A DNA stretch of 64,000 nt from Lachnospiraceae bacterium. Lineage in GTDB: Bacteria; Bacillota; Clostridia; Lachnospirales; Lachnospiraceae. The stretch lies in NCBI GenBank assembly GCA_016294075.1, contig JAEDCQ010000002.1, positions 124,001 to 188,000 of the forward strand, read 5' to 3'. The translations under genes were made by a program, and so were the position numbers. Below, piece after piece: positions 18,109-26,001 of the stretch (positions within the stretch are counted from its first letter, which is position 1; the number at the start of each line of letters is the position of its first letter). Below the pieces are notes generated by a model that was given only the letters and a program-made list of their open reading frames with translations, made no database searches and had not been told where the DNA came from.

Positions 18109-19290
18109 ATGATGGAAAAGAAGAAAATTTATCTTTCTTCCCCTACTATGCATGGAGAAGAACAACAATTTATTCAAGAAGCATTCGATACAAATTGGGT
18201 TGCTCCTTTAGGACCGAATGTAAACGCTTTTGAAAAGGAAATGGCAGAATATGTGGGGATTCCGTATGCGTCGGCTTTATCGGCCGGAACAGCGGCGATT
18301 CATCTGGCACTCAAAATAATTGGTATACAGCCGGGGGATATTGTTTTTTCTACAGACTTAACATTTGCCGCAACCTGTAATCCAATCACATACGAAAAGG
18401 CAGTTCCGGTATTTGTTGATTCAGAAAAAGATACCTGGAATATGTCCCCTGAGGCTTTAAAGAAAGCATTTGAAAAATATCCGAATCCGAAAGCGGTTGT
18501 TGTTGCTCATTTGTATGGAACTCCGGCAAAAATGGATGAAATCATGCAAATCTGTAAGGAACATAACGTGCCGGTAATTGAAGATGCCGCAGAGGCACTT
18601 GGCTCAACTTATAAAGGACGTCATGCCGGTACATTCGGTGATATCGGAATTTATTCTTTTAACGGAAATAAGATTATCACGACATCCGGCGGCGGAATGC
18701 TCGTTTCACGCAGGGAGGAAGATGTAAAGAAAGCCACTTTCCTCGCAACACAGGCAAGGGATACGGCGAGACATTATCAGCACTCGCAGATTGGGTATAA
18801 TTACCGTATGTCAAATATTGTAGCCGGAATCGGAAGAGGACAGCTTTTGCATCTGGACGAGCATGTAGCAATAAAAAGAGCAATCTATGCACAATATAAA
18901 GAAGCGTTTGCCGATATTGATGCGATTATGATGAACCCGATGAATCCGGATGGCTCTGCCAATAACTGGCTCTCCTGTATGACGATTGCAGCAGACTCTA
19001 AGGTGACACCGAATCAGGTCATGGATGCATTAGATGCTGAAAACATTGAATCACGTCCGATTTGGAAGCCGATGCATTTACAGCCTGTATTTGCAGAGTG
19101 TGATTTCTTTACCGATGAAGGACTGTATACGCAGCGGAGAAACTGTGATATTGCCGTAGGAGAAAACAAACAACCTTACGGCGTGGGTGAGGATATCTTT
19201 AACAGAGGTCTGTGTCTGCCCAGCGATATTAAGAATACAAAAGAAGATATGGAGAAAATTATCCGTATTGTCCGGGGATTATTTAAATAG
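18109..19290 (+). CDS. pglE: UDP-4-keto-6-deoxy-HexNAc aminotransferase (PglE-like)
   Basis: 393-residue PLP aminotransferase of the DegT family. It has SAGTAAIHLAL near 58-68, EDAAEALGS near 158-166 and the PLP lysine K188 in FNGNKIITTSGGG, the form seen in PglE and related enzymes that make UDP-4-amino-4,6-dideoxy-GlcNAc or its galacto epimer. Its position right after the PglF-like gene supports this. An upstream ATG at 18085 overlaps the previous stop codon; I use 18109 because TAGGAGAG ends 5 bases before it. Whether the product is the bacillosamine precursor or the AAT-galactose type cannot be read from sequence. Confidence 0.92.
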   Translation: MMEKKKIYLSSPTMHGEEQQFIQEAFDTNWVAPLGPNVNAFEKEMAEYVGIPYASALSAGTAAIHLALKIIGIQPGDIVFSTDLTFAATCNPITYEKAVPVFVDSEKDTWNMSPEALKKAFEKYPNPKAVVVAHLYGTPAKMDEIMQICKEHNVPVIEDAAEALGSTYKGRHAGTFGDIGIYSFNGNKIITTSGGGMLVSRREEDVKKATFLATQARDTARHYQHSQIGYNYRMSNIVAGIGRGQLLHLDEHVAIKRAIYAQYKEAFADIDAIMMNPMNPDGSANNWLSCMTIAADSKVTPNQVMDALDAENIESRPIWKPMHLQPVFAECDFFTDEGLYTQRRNCDIAVGENKQPYGVGEDIFNRGLCLPSDIKNTKEDMEKIIRIVRGLFK

Positions 19291-19380
19291 TAATTTGAAA
19301 AACATGGATAATTCGTATAAATTGAAATATATTTTCTGATATTGTTGAAGAGATATTATTAATTGAGAAAAGGATTCAAG

Positions 19381-19998
19381 ATGCTATATCAATATGTATT
19401 TAAACGTTTATTGGATATTTTAATATCAGGAATAGCACTCATTATACTCAGCCCGGTTCTGCTTATTGTATCATTACTTGTGAGGACCAAGCTTGGCTCT
19501 CCGGTGCTTTTTAAGCAGGAACGTCCAGGGAAGGACGAAAAGATTTTCACTTTGTATAAGTTCCGCACGATGACAGATGAGCGGGATGAGAACGGTGCAC
19601 TTCTTCCTGATGAGGTTCGTCTTACCTCCTTTGGGAAAATGCTGCGCAGTACAAGCTTGGATGAACTGCCGGAGCTTTTAAATATCTTCAAAGGGGAAAT
19701 GAGTATTATCGGACCCCGCCCTTTATTAGTGAAATATCTGCCGCTATATAACGAAACACAAAAGCATCGCCATGACGTAAAGCCGGGGCTGACAGGCTTA
19801 GCGCAGATAAACGGTCGTAACGCCATTACATGGGAAAAGAAATTTGAGTATGATGTGGAGTATGTCAACAACCTTTCCTTTTCTCTGGATTGTAAGATTT
19901 TTTGGGGAACTGTTCGTGCAGTGTTGAAACGGGAAGGCATTAGCAGTGCAACGGATGCCACGATGGAAGCGTTTACGGGAACGCGGAATGGAGATTAG
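19381..19998 (+). CDS. pglC: PglC-like phosphoglycosyltransferase (initiating sugar-1-P transferase)
   Basis: 205-residue monotopic phosphoglycosyltransferase, close to the length of Campylobacter PglC. It has an N-terminal re-entrant hydrophobic segment (~10-34), the catalytic Asp-Glu dyad D94-E95 in STSLDELPE, GPRPLL (111-116) and PGLTGLAQ (135-142). It transfers a sugar-1-phosphate, probably the 4-amino-trideoxy sugar made by the two previous genes, from UDP to undecaprenyl phosphate on the inner membrane face. The ATG at 19381 follows AAAGGA by 7 bases; a TTG at 19363 is less likely. A 90-base A+T-rich gap precedes it. Confidence 0.92.
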   Translation: MLYQYVFKRLLDILISGIALIILSPVLLIVSLLVRTKLGSPVLFKQERPGKDEKIFTLYKFRTMTDERDENGALLPDEVRLTSFGKMLRSTSLDELPELLNIFKGEMSIIGPRPLLVKYLPLYNETQKHRHDVKPGLTGLAQINGRNAITWEKKFEYDVEYVNNLSFSLDCKIFWGTVRAVLKREGISSATDATMEAFTGTRNGD

Positions 19999-20000
19999 CT

Positions 20001-20996
20001 ATGAATATATTATTCTGTAGTGTAGGAAGAAGATGTGAACTGTTAAAGGATTTTCGCAATACGCTTGGAAATCAGGTTAAGATTGTGGTTACGGATAACA
20101 GCAAGGTTGCACCCGCAATGGCTTTTGCGGATAAAGCATACCTGGTGCCGTTAATCAGTGACCCATCCTATATTTCCATTATTCTGGATATCTGTAAAAA
20201 AGAAGAAATTCAGGCAGTTACGACTCTGATTGATCCGGAAATCATGCTGCTTGCAAAGCATAGAGAGGAATTTGAAGCGTTTGGCGTGACGGTGCTTGCT
20301 CCATATGAAGAAACCGCAAAGCTTTGCTTTAATAAATATGATATGTACCGTTTCCTCACGGAAAAAGGCATTAATACAGTAAAAACTTATGGCACTTATG
20401 AAGAATTTATGGTGGACTATAACGCCGGACGAATTGCTTTTCCGGTTTTTGTAAAGCCCAGAACAGGCAGCGGCAGTGTCGGAGCCAGAAAAATTGAAAC
20501 ACCGGATTTACTGAAGCAGGTTACAGAGCAGGATAAGAGTCTGATTATACAGGAATTAATGACCGGTAAGGATTTGGATGCGGATGTATATGTAGATACA
20601 ATCAGCCATAAACCGGTAGCAATTTTCTCCAAGAAAAAGCTTTCTACCACGATTGGCGGAGCCAATAAAACAGTATCCTTTAAGGATGAATCACTGTTTG
20701 CATTTATACAGGAAGCATTGTCGGTAATGCAGTTTAACGGTCCACTTGATATGGATTTCTTTTATCAGGGCGGTAAATATTATCTTTCTGAGATTAATCC
20801 CCGCTTTGGCGGAGCATATCTTCATGCCTATGGCGCAGGCGTCGATTTTGTCAAGCTGATTCAGAATAATATAGCAGGCATTGAAAATCCCGCAGATATT
20901 GGTAATTATGAAGAAGATATCGTAATGATGATGTATGACAGTGTTGTAATCAGAAAGATGAGTGAACTGGAAGAATCCATGATTTCCATGATGTAA
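20001..20996 (+). CDS. ATP-grasp ligase of the glycan locus
   Basis: 331 residues. An N-terminal Rossmann-like part (MNILFCSVGRR, 1-11) is followed by an ATP-grasp domain: KPRTGSGSVGAR near 153-164 (P-loop-like lid), IQELMTGKDLDADVY near 183-197 and the Mg-binding END, with SEINPRFGG near 273-281. It resembles carbamoyl-phosphate-synthase-like carboxylate-amine ligases of sugar clusters. Such enzymes join a carboxylic acid, often an amino acid, to an amine. A free 4-amino group is the predicted product of the upstream aminotransferase, and no PglD-type acetyltransferase lies in this block, so acylation of that amine is a reasonable inference. The start is 2 bases after the PglC stop codon. 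Confidence 0.82.
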   Translation: MNILFCSVGRRCELLKDFRNTLGNQVKIVVTDNSKVAPAMAFADKAYLVPLISDPSYISIILDICKKEEIQAVTTLIDPEIMLLAKHREEFEAFGVTVLAPYEETAKLCFNKYDMYRFLTEKGINTVKTYGTYEEFMVDYNAGRIAFPVFVKPRTGSGSVGARKIETPDLLKQVTEQDKSLIIQELMTGKDLDADVYVDTISHKPVAIFSKKKLSTTIGGANKTVSFKDESLFAFIQEALSVMQFNGPLDMDFFYQGGKYYLSEINPRFGGAYLHAYGAGVDFVKLIQNNIAGIENPADIGNYEEDIVMMMYDSVVIRKMSELEESMISMM

Positions 20997-21017
20997 GTGA
21001 AAATATTGCTTTTTGGG

Positions 21018-21039
21018 AGAGCCGGAGTAATCCGGCTCT
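21018..21039 (+). terminator. Hairpin between ATP-grasp and GT4 genes
   Basis: AGAGCCGG and CCGGCTCT form a perfect 8-bp stem around the 6-base loop AGTAAT. No T-run follows (TGTAGCTG), so it is a partial attenuator or mRNA processing/stability element rather than a strong terminator. The GT4 gene starts 29 bases downstream. Confidence 0.5.
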
Positions 21040-21067
21040 TGTAGCTGAAATAAAAAGAGGTTATTTC

Positions 21068-22228
21068 ATGAAAATACTGATTATTTCTAATTATGCCAAT
21101 GGGCTGATTTTATTTCGAAAAGAAGTTTTGAAATCATTTGTAAAGTGTGGATATGAGGTCATTGTTTCCGTTCCGGAGGATGAAAATTGTGAAAAACTTA
21201 AGCCCTTAGGTGTCAGGGTGGTTTATAGCAGATTAGAACGTCGTGGAATGAATCCGATAAAGGATTTAAAGCTTTTCATGGATTATCTGAAACTTCTTAG
21301 GATAGAGAAACCGGATGTTGCATTAACTTATACGATTAAACCGAATCTGTATGGCAGTTTGGCATGTGCAATTAAAAAGATTCCATATCTGATAAATATT
21401 ACGGGGCTTGGTACTGCTCTGGAAAATCCGGGATTGCTTGGAAAATCCTTGCTTTTGTTTTACAAGATGGTAGCTAACCGGGCTGCGTGTGTTTTTTTCC
21501 AAAATGCAGGAAATCAAAAATTTATGCAGGATAGAGGAATTGCAGTAAAAAACAGCAGGCTTCTGCCCGGCTCCGGCGTAAATTTGCAGGAGCATCCGTT
21601 TGTAAAATATCCGTCTGAAGGAGATGGCATCCGTATATTAGCGGTGCTTAGAATCATGAAGGATAAGGGAATAGAAGAATACTTCGAGGCTGCAAAAACA
21701 ATTCATCAAAAATATCCTGAGATTTCTTTTGAACTGGTAGGCGAGTATGAGGAAGAAACGCGTGAAAAATATGAACCGGTTATTAAGAACCTTGAGAATC
21801 AGGGAATTCTAAAATATTACGGTCATATTGATAATGTGCCTGAGGTTATGGCGCAAAGTCACATTATAGTTCACCCGTCTTATCATGAGGGGCTGTCAAA
21901 TGTATGCTTGGAAGCAGGAGCCTGCGGACGACCTGTACTGACTACAGATGTACCCGGCTGTCGTGAAACGGTAGTTGTGGGTGAAAACAGTGATGATTCC
22001 CCCGGCGGCATCTTATTTCCTGCGCATAGTAGTGATGTTCACCATAGTGGTATTCTTTTTTCGGCTAAAAGTAGTGAGGCTCTTATTCTGGCAATAGAAT
22101 CCATATTAAAGTTTACCTTTAAACAGCGTGAGGAAATGGGTATTGCAGCCCGAAAACATGTTGAAAAGAACTTTAGCAGACAAATTGTAATCGATGCTTA
22201 TCATGATGAGATAGAGAAAAAAATTTAA
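21068..22228 (+). CDS. GT4 glycosyltransferase, PglA-like position
   Basis: 386 residues with the two-domain GT-B fold and the GT4 E-X7-E motif in HEGLSNVCLEAG (near 279-290). The N-terminus KILIISNYANGLILFRKE is of the PglA/CapM type. As the first GT after a PglF-PglE-PglC-like set, it probably adds the second sugar to the Und-PP-linked amino sugar. One oddity lies near residues 313-335: two similar short segments, GGILFPAHSSD and SGILFSAKSSE, sit side by side, which looks like a small tandem duplication inside the C-terminal domain. It is the last gene before the repeat-rich 22229-23180 gap. Confidence 0.87.
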   Translation: MKILIISNYANGLILFRKEVLKSFVKCGYEVIVSVPEDENCEKLKPLGVRVVYSRLERRGMNPIKDLKLFMDYLKLLRIEKPDVALTYTIKPNLYGSLACAIKKIPYLINITGLGTALENPGLLGKSLLLFYKMVANRAACVFFQNAGNQKFMQDRGIAVKNSRLLPGSGVNLQEHPFVKYPSEGDGIRILAVLRIMKDKGIEEYFEAAKTIHQKYPEISFELVGEYEEETREKYEPVIKNLENQGILKYYGHIDNVPEVMAQSHIIVHPSYHEGLSNVCLEAGACGRPVLTTDVPGCRETVVVGENSDDSPGGILFPAHSSDVHHSGILFSAKSSEALILAIESILKFTFKQREEMGIAARKHVEKNFSRQIVIDAYHDEIEKKI

Positions 22229-22323
22229 GATTTAGTACTGTTCCCGCGTCTTTCTGAAGGTATCAGAGTGGCATAACAGTCAATTCGGAATCTTCAGATT
22301 GTGGCAGAGAGAATTAATTTTTT

Positions 22324-22570
22324 GCAACAGTATAGCAGTGCAATTGCAGTACAAGGTTTATGGCAACTGCATAGCAAATGTAATTGAACTATGGGAATTA
22401 TATCAAATGAAAATAAAAGTTGGAGGTTTGTGGTAACAGCTTATTAATTTAAAGACACTCTTGGAGGTTATAGCGACTGCATAGCAATTGCACTACGAGG
22501 TCTATTGTAATAGCATGGTAAATGTAACTGCATTACGAGGTTTATGGCAACAGTTTATCAAATGTAAGCA
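22324..22570 (+). repeat. Five degenerate ~38-bp repeats
   Basis: Units start near 22324, 22363, 22473, 22507 and 22547 and follow the pattern GCAACTGCATAGCAAATG, then TAATTGCATTACGAGGTTTATG, with many changes; some copies are truncated. Spacing varies (39, 110, 34, 40). There are no constant repeats with unique spacers, so this is not a CRISPR array. Confidence 0.7.
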
Positions 22571-22572
22571 TT

Positions 22573-22744
22573 ATTTGGGCTTTTTAGATGTATATCAACG
22601 AAAAACGCCCAAAAAATCATTAAAAACGTACAGATATCGTGATATTTCACGTGGAATTGGATAAAAAAACGTGTTTTCTAAGGAAAATGCCCATGAATGA
22701 TTGTTTTATTGGGCTGTAGAATCAAAGATGGAGAACATCAGCCC
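22573..22744 (+). repeat. Cluster of GCCCA/TGGGC inverted repeats
   Basis: TTTGGGC-TTTTT (22574-22585) pairs with AAAAA-C-GCCCAAA (22601-22613), with one bulge and a 15-base loop. CGTGA/TCACG forms a small palindrome near 22638-22651. GCCCA (22689-22693) can pair with TGGGC (22710-22714), while the overlapping GGGCTG (22711-22716) can instead pair with CAGCCC (22739-22744), giving mutually exclusive stems. No T-run follows any of them on the + strand. Possible 3'-UTR structure or insertion relic. Confidence 0.55.
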
Positions 22745-22771
22745 AAATGACTAATTATAATCTTAATATAA

Positions 22772-22791
22772 TGTACCCCATATGGTGGACA
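22772..22791 (+). mobile_element. Possible solo IS3-family terminal inverted repeat
   Basis: TGTACCCCATATGGTGGACA (22772-22791) has the TGTACCCC...GGACA form typical of IS3-family ends. No transposase ORF and no second end were found in the window. It also contains the palindrome CCATATGG, so chance or a binding site is possible. Confidence 0.35.
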
Positions 22792-22880
22792 GTTAATAAA
22801 TCCTTTTGATTTAATTTATAAAATATAATGAATTGTTAAATCTATTCTCAAAAATATCTTTATTTACACATTTAGAAGAA

Positions 22881-22946
22881 AGCAATTGCAAATTCAGAGT
22901 GAAGCAATTACAAATTCAGATTGAAACAATTACACATTCCCAATAA
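22881..22946 (+). repeat. Three tandem 22-bp repeats
   Basis: Copies at 22881, 22903 and 22925 with exact 22-bp spacing; the core AGCAATTACAAATTCAGA varies slightly and the third copy is the most diverged. A 22-bp period is about two helical turns, so stacked protein-binding sites upstream of the promoter at 22996 are possible. Confidence 0.75.
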
Positions 22947-22995
22947 TGCAAAACACGGCATTTCACATTTTGAGGGCATTTTTCAGTATAATAAG

Positions 22996-23025
22996 TTGAA
23001 ATATCCCCCTGTATAGTGGTATAAT
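22996..23025 (+). promoter_or_regulatory. Near-consensus sigma-A promoter
   Basis: -35 TTGAAA (22996-23001), 18-base spacer, consensus -10 TATAAT (23020-23025) preceded by TGG (extended -10, as at 13690). It should start an mRNA near 23032, leaving a ~170-base leader before the dehydrogenase gene that contains the mini-ORF at 23049. Confidence 0.78.
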
Positions 23026-23048
23026 CTTTTGCGATATATTGAAACACT

Positions 23049-23147
23049 ATGGATATTAAAATATCTACAAAACCGAACGCAATTGCTAAAGCGAAAGCAA
23101 AAGTCAAGGCTAAGACCGAAGGTCAAAACAATACCAACAACAACTAA
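23049..23147 (+). CDS. Possible 32-codon leader ORF rich in Lys, Ala and Asn
   Basis: ATG at 23049 to TAA at 23145-23147 encodes a short basic peptide: a KAKAKVKAK-type stretch, then an NNTNNN tail. It lies inside the predicted leader of the dehydrogenase mRNA, 24 bases after the -10 box. No ribosome binding site precedes it, so translation is doubtful. If translated it could be a leader peptide; otherwise it is an accidental frame in A-rich repeat DNA. Confidence 0.25.
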   Translation: MDIKISTKPNAIAKAKAKVKAKTEGQNNTNNN

Positions 23148-23201
23148 AATCAAAACATAGATACAAATAGTACAGGCTCATTGAGCAGAACGGAGAACAT
23201 T

Positions 23202-24518
23202 ATGGGTTTATATGAAAAGATTGTAAAAGGTGAAGAGAAGATATCCTTAGTAGGACTTGGATATGTCGGCATGCCGATTGCTGTTGCATTTGCCAGAAAG
23301 GTAAAGGTAGTCGGATATGATTTGAATGCTGAGAAAATTAAATTATATCAGTCAGGTATTGACCCAACCAATGAAGTCGGTAATGACGTAATTAAGAATA
23401 CAACCGTAGAATTTACTTCGGATGAAAACAAATTAAAGGAAGCGAAATTCCATATCGTTGCGGTTCCTACACCGGTTAATGATGACCATACGCCGGACTT
23501 GACACCGGTTGAGGGTGCAAGCAGAATTTTGGGACGTAACCTGACAAAGGATTCTATCGTGGTATTTGAATCAACGGTTTATCCGGGAGTAACTGAGGAT
23601 ATCTGTGTGCCGATTCTGGAAAAAGAATCCGGCTTAAAGTGCGGTGTGGATTTTAAAATCGGCTATTCGCCGGAGAGAATCAATCCCGGTGATAAGGTAC
23701 ACAGATTAGAAACCATCACAAAGATTGTATCCGGTATGGATGCTGAGACGTTGGATGAAGTTGCAAAGGTATATGAATTGGTAGTGGAAGCCGGTGTGCA
23801 TCGTGCAGAATCCATCAAGGTTGCGGAAGCTGCAAAGGTTATTGAGAACAGCCAGCGTGATATCAATATTGCTTTTATGAATGAGTTATCCATTATTTTT
23901 AATAAAATGGGAATTGATACGAAAGCGGTATTGGAAGCAGCGGGTACCAAATGGAACTTCTTGAAATTCGCCCCGGGACTTGTAGGCGGACATTGTATCG
24001 GTGTTGACCCATACTATCTGACCTATAAAGCAGAGCAGTTGGGATATCATTCCCAGATTATCCTTTCCGGAAGACGAATCAATGATGATATGGGGAAATA
24101 TGTGGCAGAGAGCCTTGTAAAGAATATGATTTCTGCTGATCTTCCCGTAAAAAATGCGAAGGTTGCCATCTTGGGCTTTACCTTCAAGGAGAATTGTCCG
24201 GATACGCGTAACACCAAGATTATAGATATTTATAATGAATTGGGTGAATACGGAATTACACCGGTTGTTGTCGATACGACCGCCGATGCTGCAGAAGCAA
24301 AGAGACTTTACGGAATAACATTCGGTACAATGGACGATATTAAGGATATGGATGCTGTCATTATCGCGGTTGCACATAATGAATTCTTAAAGCTTGGTAA
24401 GGATAAGATTGATTCCTTCTTTAATCCGGAAAATAAGGTTAAGGTTCTTGCGGATATTAAGGGTCTGCTTGATAGAAAGGAATATTCTACAGAAGATTAT
24501 CTGTATTGGAGATTATAA
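23202..24518 (+). CDS. UDP-HexNAc 6-dehydrogenase (TviB/WbpO/WbpA-like)
   Basis: 438-residue nucleotide sugar dehydrogenase: NAD motif GLGYVG (18-23), central-domain helix with AAKVIENSQRDINIAFMNE (near 210-228) and the catalytic Cys C265 in GGHCIGVDPYYL. This subgroup oxidises UDP-GalNAc or UDP-GlcNAc/ManNAc to the uronic acid by two NAD-dependent steps. With the WbpP-like epimerase at 26002, UDP-GalNAcA is the most likely product. I take ATG 23202, with GGAGA 5 bases upstream, rather than the TTG at 23181. It is the first full gene behind the promoter at 22996. The exact sugar is inferred from the neighbours. Confidence 0.92.
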   Translation: MGLYEKIVKGEEKISLVGLGYVGMPIAVAFARKVKVVGYDLNAEKIKLYQSGIDPTNEVGNDVIKNTTVEFTSDENKLKEAKFHIVAVPTPVNDDHTPDLTPVEGASRILGRNLTKDSIVVFESTVYPGVTEDICVPILEKESGLKCGVDFKIGYSPERINPGDKVHRLETITKIVSGMDAETLDEVAKVYELVVEAGVHRAESIKVAEAAKVIENSQRDINIAFMNELSIIFNKMGIDTKAVLEAAGTKWNFLKFAPGLVGGHCIGVDPYYLTYKAEQLGYHSQIILSGRRINDDMGKYVAESLVKNMISADLPVKNAKVAILGFTFKENCPDTRNTKIIDIYNELGEYGITPVVVDTTADAAEAKRLYGITFGTMDDIKDMDAVIIAVAHNEFLKLGKDKIDSFFNPENKVKVLADIKGLLDRKEYSTEDYLYWRL

Positions 24519-24545
24519 GATACGGAAAGTATTGTTAAGAGATTT

Positions 24546-24583
24546 AATACCGGGGTGGTGCCAGAGCAAGCAGCCCCGGTATT
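24546..24583 (+). terminator. Strong 10-bp inverted repeat after the dehydrogenase gene
   Basis: AATACCGGGG (24546-24555) and CCCCGGTATT (24574-24583) are perfect complements around an 18-base loop, 28 bases after the stop codon. Only a short T-stretch (TATTTCT) follows. It may be a partial terminator that lowers expression of the genes downstream. Confidence 0.6.
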
Positions 24584-24628
24584 TCTGATAATAATAAGAT
24601 TTTTATGATTTGAAAGGCAGGATAACAG

Positions 24629-25993
24629 ATGAGAAAGAAAACAATCCCATTCTTAAGAAATAGAACAGACTATTTCGTATTTGGCGGATTGTGTCTATTA
24701 TTTGGCTATTTTTTGTTTTTTAATGAGGTAAGAGAATTAAGTGACAGTTTTCAATATTTGAATCAATTTGTATCCAGAGAGCCGGTTTACGCACTGCTTT
24801 TACAGGGATTGACTGTGCTTTTTGGTGAAAGCTATACAATTCATCTTTCTCTTATACAAAATGGATTAGCGGTTATCGGTATTTATTGGCTTTATTATCG
24901 CCTTACGAGTTTATTTAGAATGAATCCCCTGTTTCAGGCGGTAACGGCAATTGCCCTGGTTTCACCGCATGTCATTACCCCGTATGCAGCAAAATCGGGA
25001 ATGATTATTACCAATTCTGTTTTGACGGAAGGAATTGCGCTTTCCCTGTATTATATATGGGCAGGGATGATATTAACATTGATATTGGGAAAATACGAAA
25101 AAAACAGAAACAGGGTAATCGTATTAACCATGCTGTTTTCTGTTTTTCTCTCCATGATAAGAGGACAGCTTATGATCTGCATCATTGTGTGGATGCTTGC
25201 GGCTGTTTTCCGATTAGCCGTGGATAAGCAATACAAGCCCATATTTTTTGTTATAATCGGATTTGTATTATGCTTTGCGGGAAAAACACAATTGACAAAA
25301 TTATATAATTACATTGAGTCCGGCTTGTATGTAAATACGGTATCCTCAAAGCCGATGATTTTGTCAAATCTCGTGTATCTTTCTGATGAAGAAGATGGAG
25401 CCGGCATTGAAGATGATGCATTGAGGCAGACGTATGAAAATATTGTCTCTGAAGTAAAAACTCAAGGGTTCTCGATTGAGAATGCAAAGGGAACTATCAT
25501 TGAGCAGGCACAGTTTCATGAATTCGGGCATGAAACCATTAACTTTGATATTATTGTTCCGAATCTGAAACGGTATATTGCTGAAAAAGACGGTATTGAT
25601 GAAAATGAATATTTTGAATTATTAATTAAACTGGATGAATATGCAGGAGCTATCTTTAAGAAAGCACTTCCCTCTGCATTTCCGGCCTTTTTGAAAAATT
25701 ATTTTGTCATTGCATCACTGGGATTTGTAAGGAGTGTTGCGATAGACAAAGGCATGCTGTCTTATTTTGCAGTGCTGCTTTATATAGTGGCAATCGGGCT
25801 TGTTTTGTACCTTTTAAGGAAGGATTGGAAAAATCCGGCAGCATGGTTTATGATATTTGTGTTGCTACTGATTTGTGGTACTGTATTTGGCACTTCAATT
25901 ATGATAGAATGTATTTCAAGATATATGATTTATAATCTTCCGTTGTTTTATATTGCCGGAATGACAATGCTGGAAGAAATCAGAAAGGGTTAG
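24629..25993 (+). CDS. Membrane protein, probable GT-C-type glycosyltransferase
   Basis: 454 residues, about nine to ten helices. The first outer loop (ELSDSFQYLNQFVSREPVY, near 35-53) contains acidic residues and a REPVY pattern that recurs in uncharacterised membrane proteins of glycan loci. A soluble loop of ~110 residues (about 235-345) sits between helices and is probably extracytoplasmic. I do not recognise a named family. By architecture and location it is a candidate for outer-face glycosyltransfer or polymerisation. It is followed 8 bases later by the epimerase gene. Confidence 0.65.
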   Translation: MRKKTIPFLRNRTDYFVFGGLCLLFGYFLFFNEVRELSDSFQYLNQFVSREPVYALLLQGLTVLFGESYTIHLSLIQNGLAVIGIYWLYYRLTSLFRMNPLFQAVTAIALVSPHVITPYAAKSGMIITNSVLTEGIALSLYYIWAGMILTLILGKYEKNRNRVIVLTMLFSVFLSMIRGQLMICIIVWMLAAVFRLAVDKQYKPIFFVIIGFVLCFAGKTQLTKLYNYIESGLYVNTVSSKPMILSNLVYLSDEEDGAGIEDDALRQTYENIVSEVKTQGFSIENAKGTIIEQAQFHEFGHETINFDIIVPNLKRYIAEKDGIDENEYFELLIKLDEYAGAIFKKALPSAFPAFLKNYFVIASLGFVRSVAIDKGMLSYFAVLLYIVAIGLVLYLLRKDWKNPAAWFMIFVLLLICGTVFGTSIMIECISRYMIYNLPLFYIAGMTMLEEIRKG

Positions 25994-26001
25994 GTATTCA
26001 T

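Larger units (their letters stand above)
22229..23180 (+). other. Repeat-rich gene-free region of about 950 bp
   Basis: No long ORF on either strand that looks coding. The left part (22324-22570) has five degenerate copies of a ~34-40-bp unit. The middle (22573-22744) has several GCCCA/TGGGC inverted repeats. Next come an IS-end-like sequence (22772), three 22-bp tandem copies (22881), a promoter (22996) and a 32-codon mini-ORF (23049). It separates the Pgl-like block from the uronic-acid block and is probably a recombination or insertion joint. Confidence 0.7.

Noticed and set aside
19301..19345. Promoter before the PglC-like gene
   Set aside because: TTGAAA and TATAAA are present but only 15 bases apart, and the surrounding DNA is A+T-rich enough to produce this by chance.
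19389..19961. 190-codon open frame on the minus strand
   Set aside because: It lies entirely opposite the well-supported PglC-like gene, has low-complexity Ser/Arg-rich translation and no ribosome site.
22324..22570. CRISPR array
   Set aside because: Units are too degenerate, spacing is irregular and no spacers are seen.
22573..22613. Intrinsic terminator for the GT4 gene at 21068
   Set aside because: The T-run lies in the left arm and the right arm is followed by A's, so it does not fit a + strand terminator; it lies 345 bases past the stop codon.
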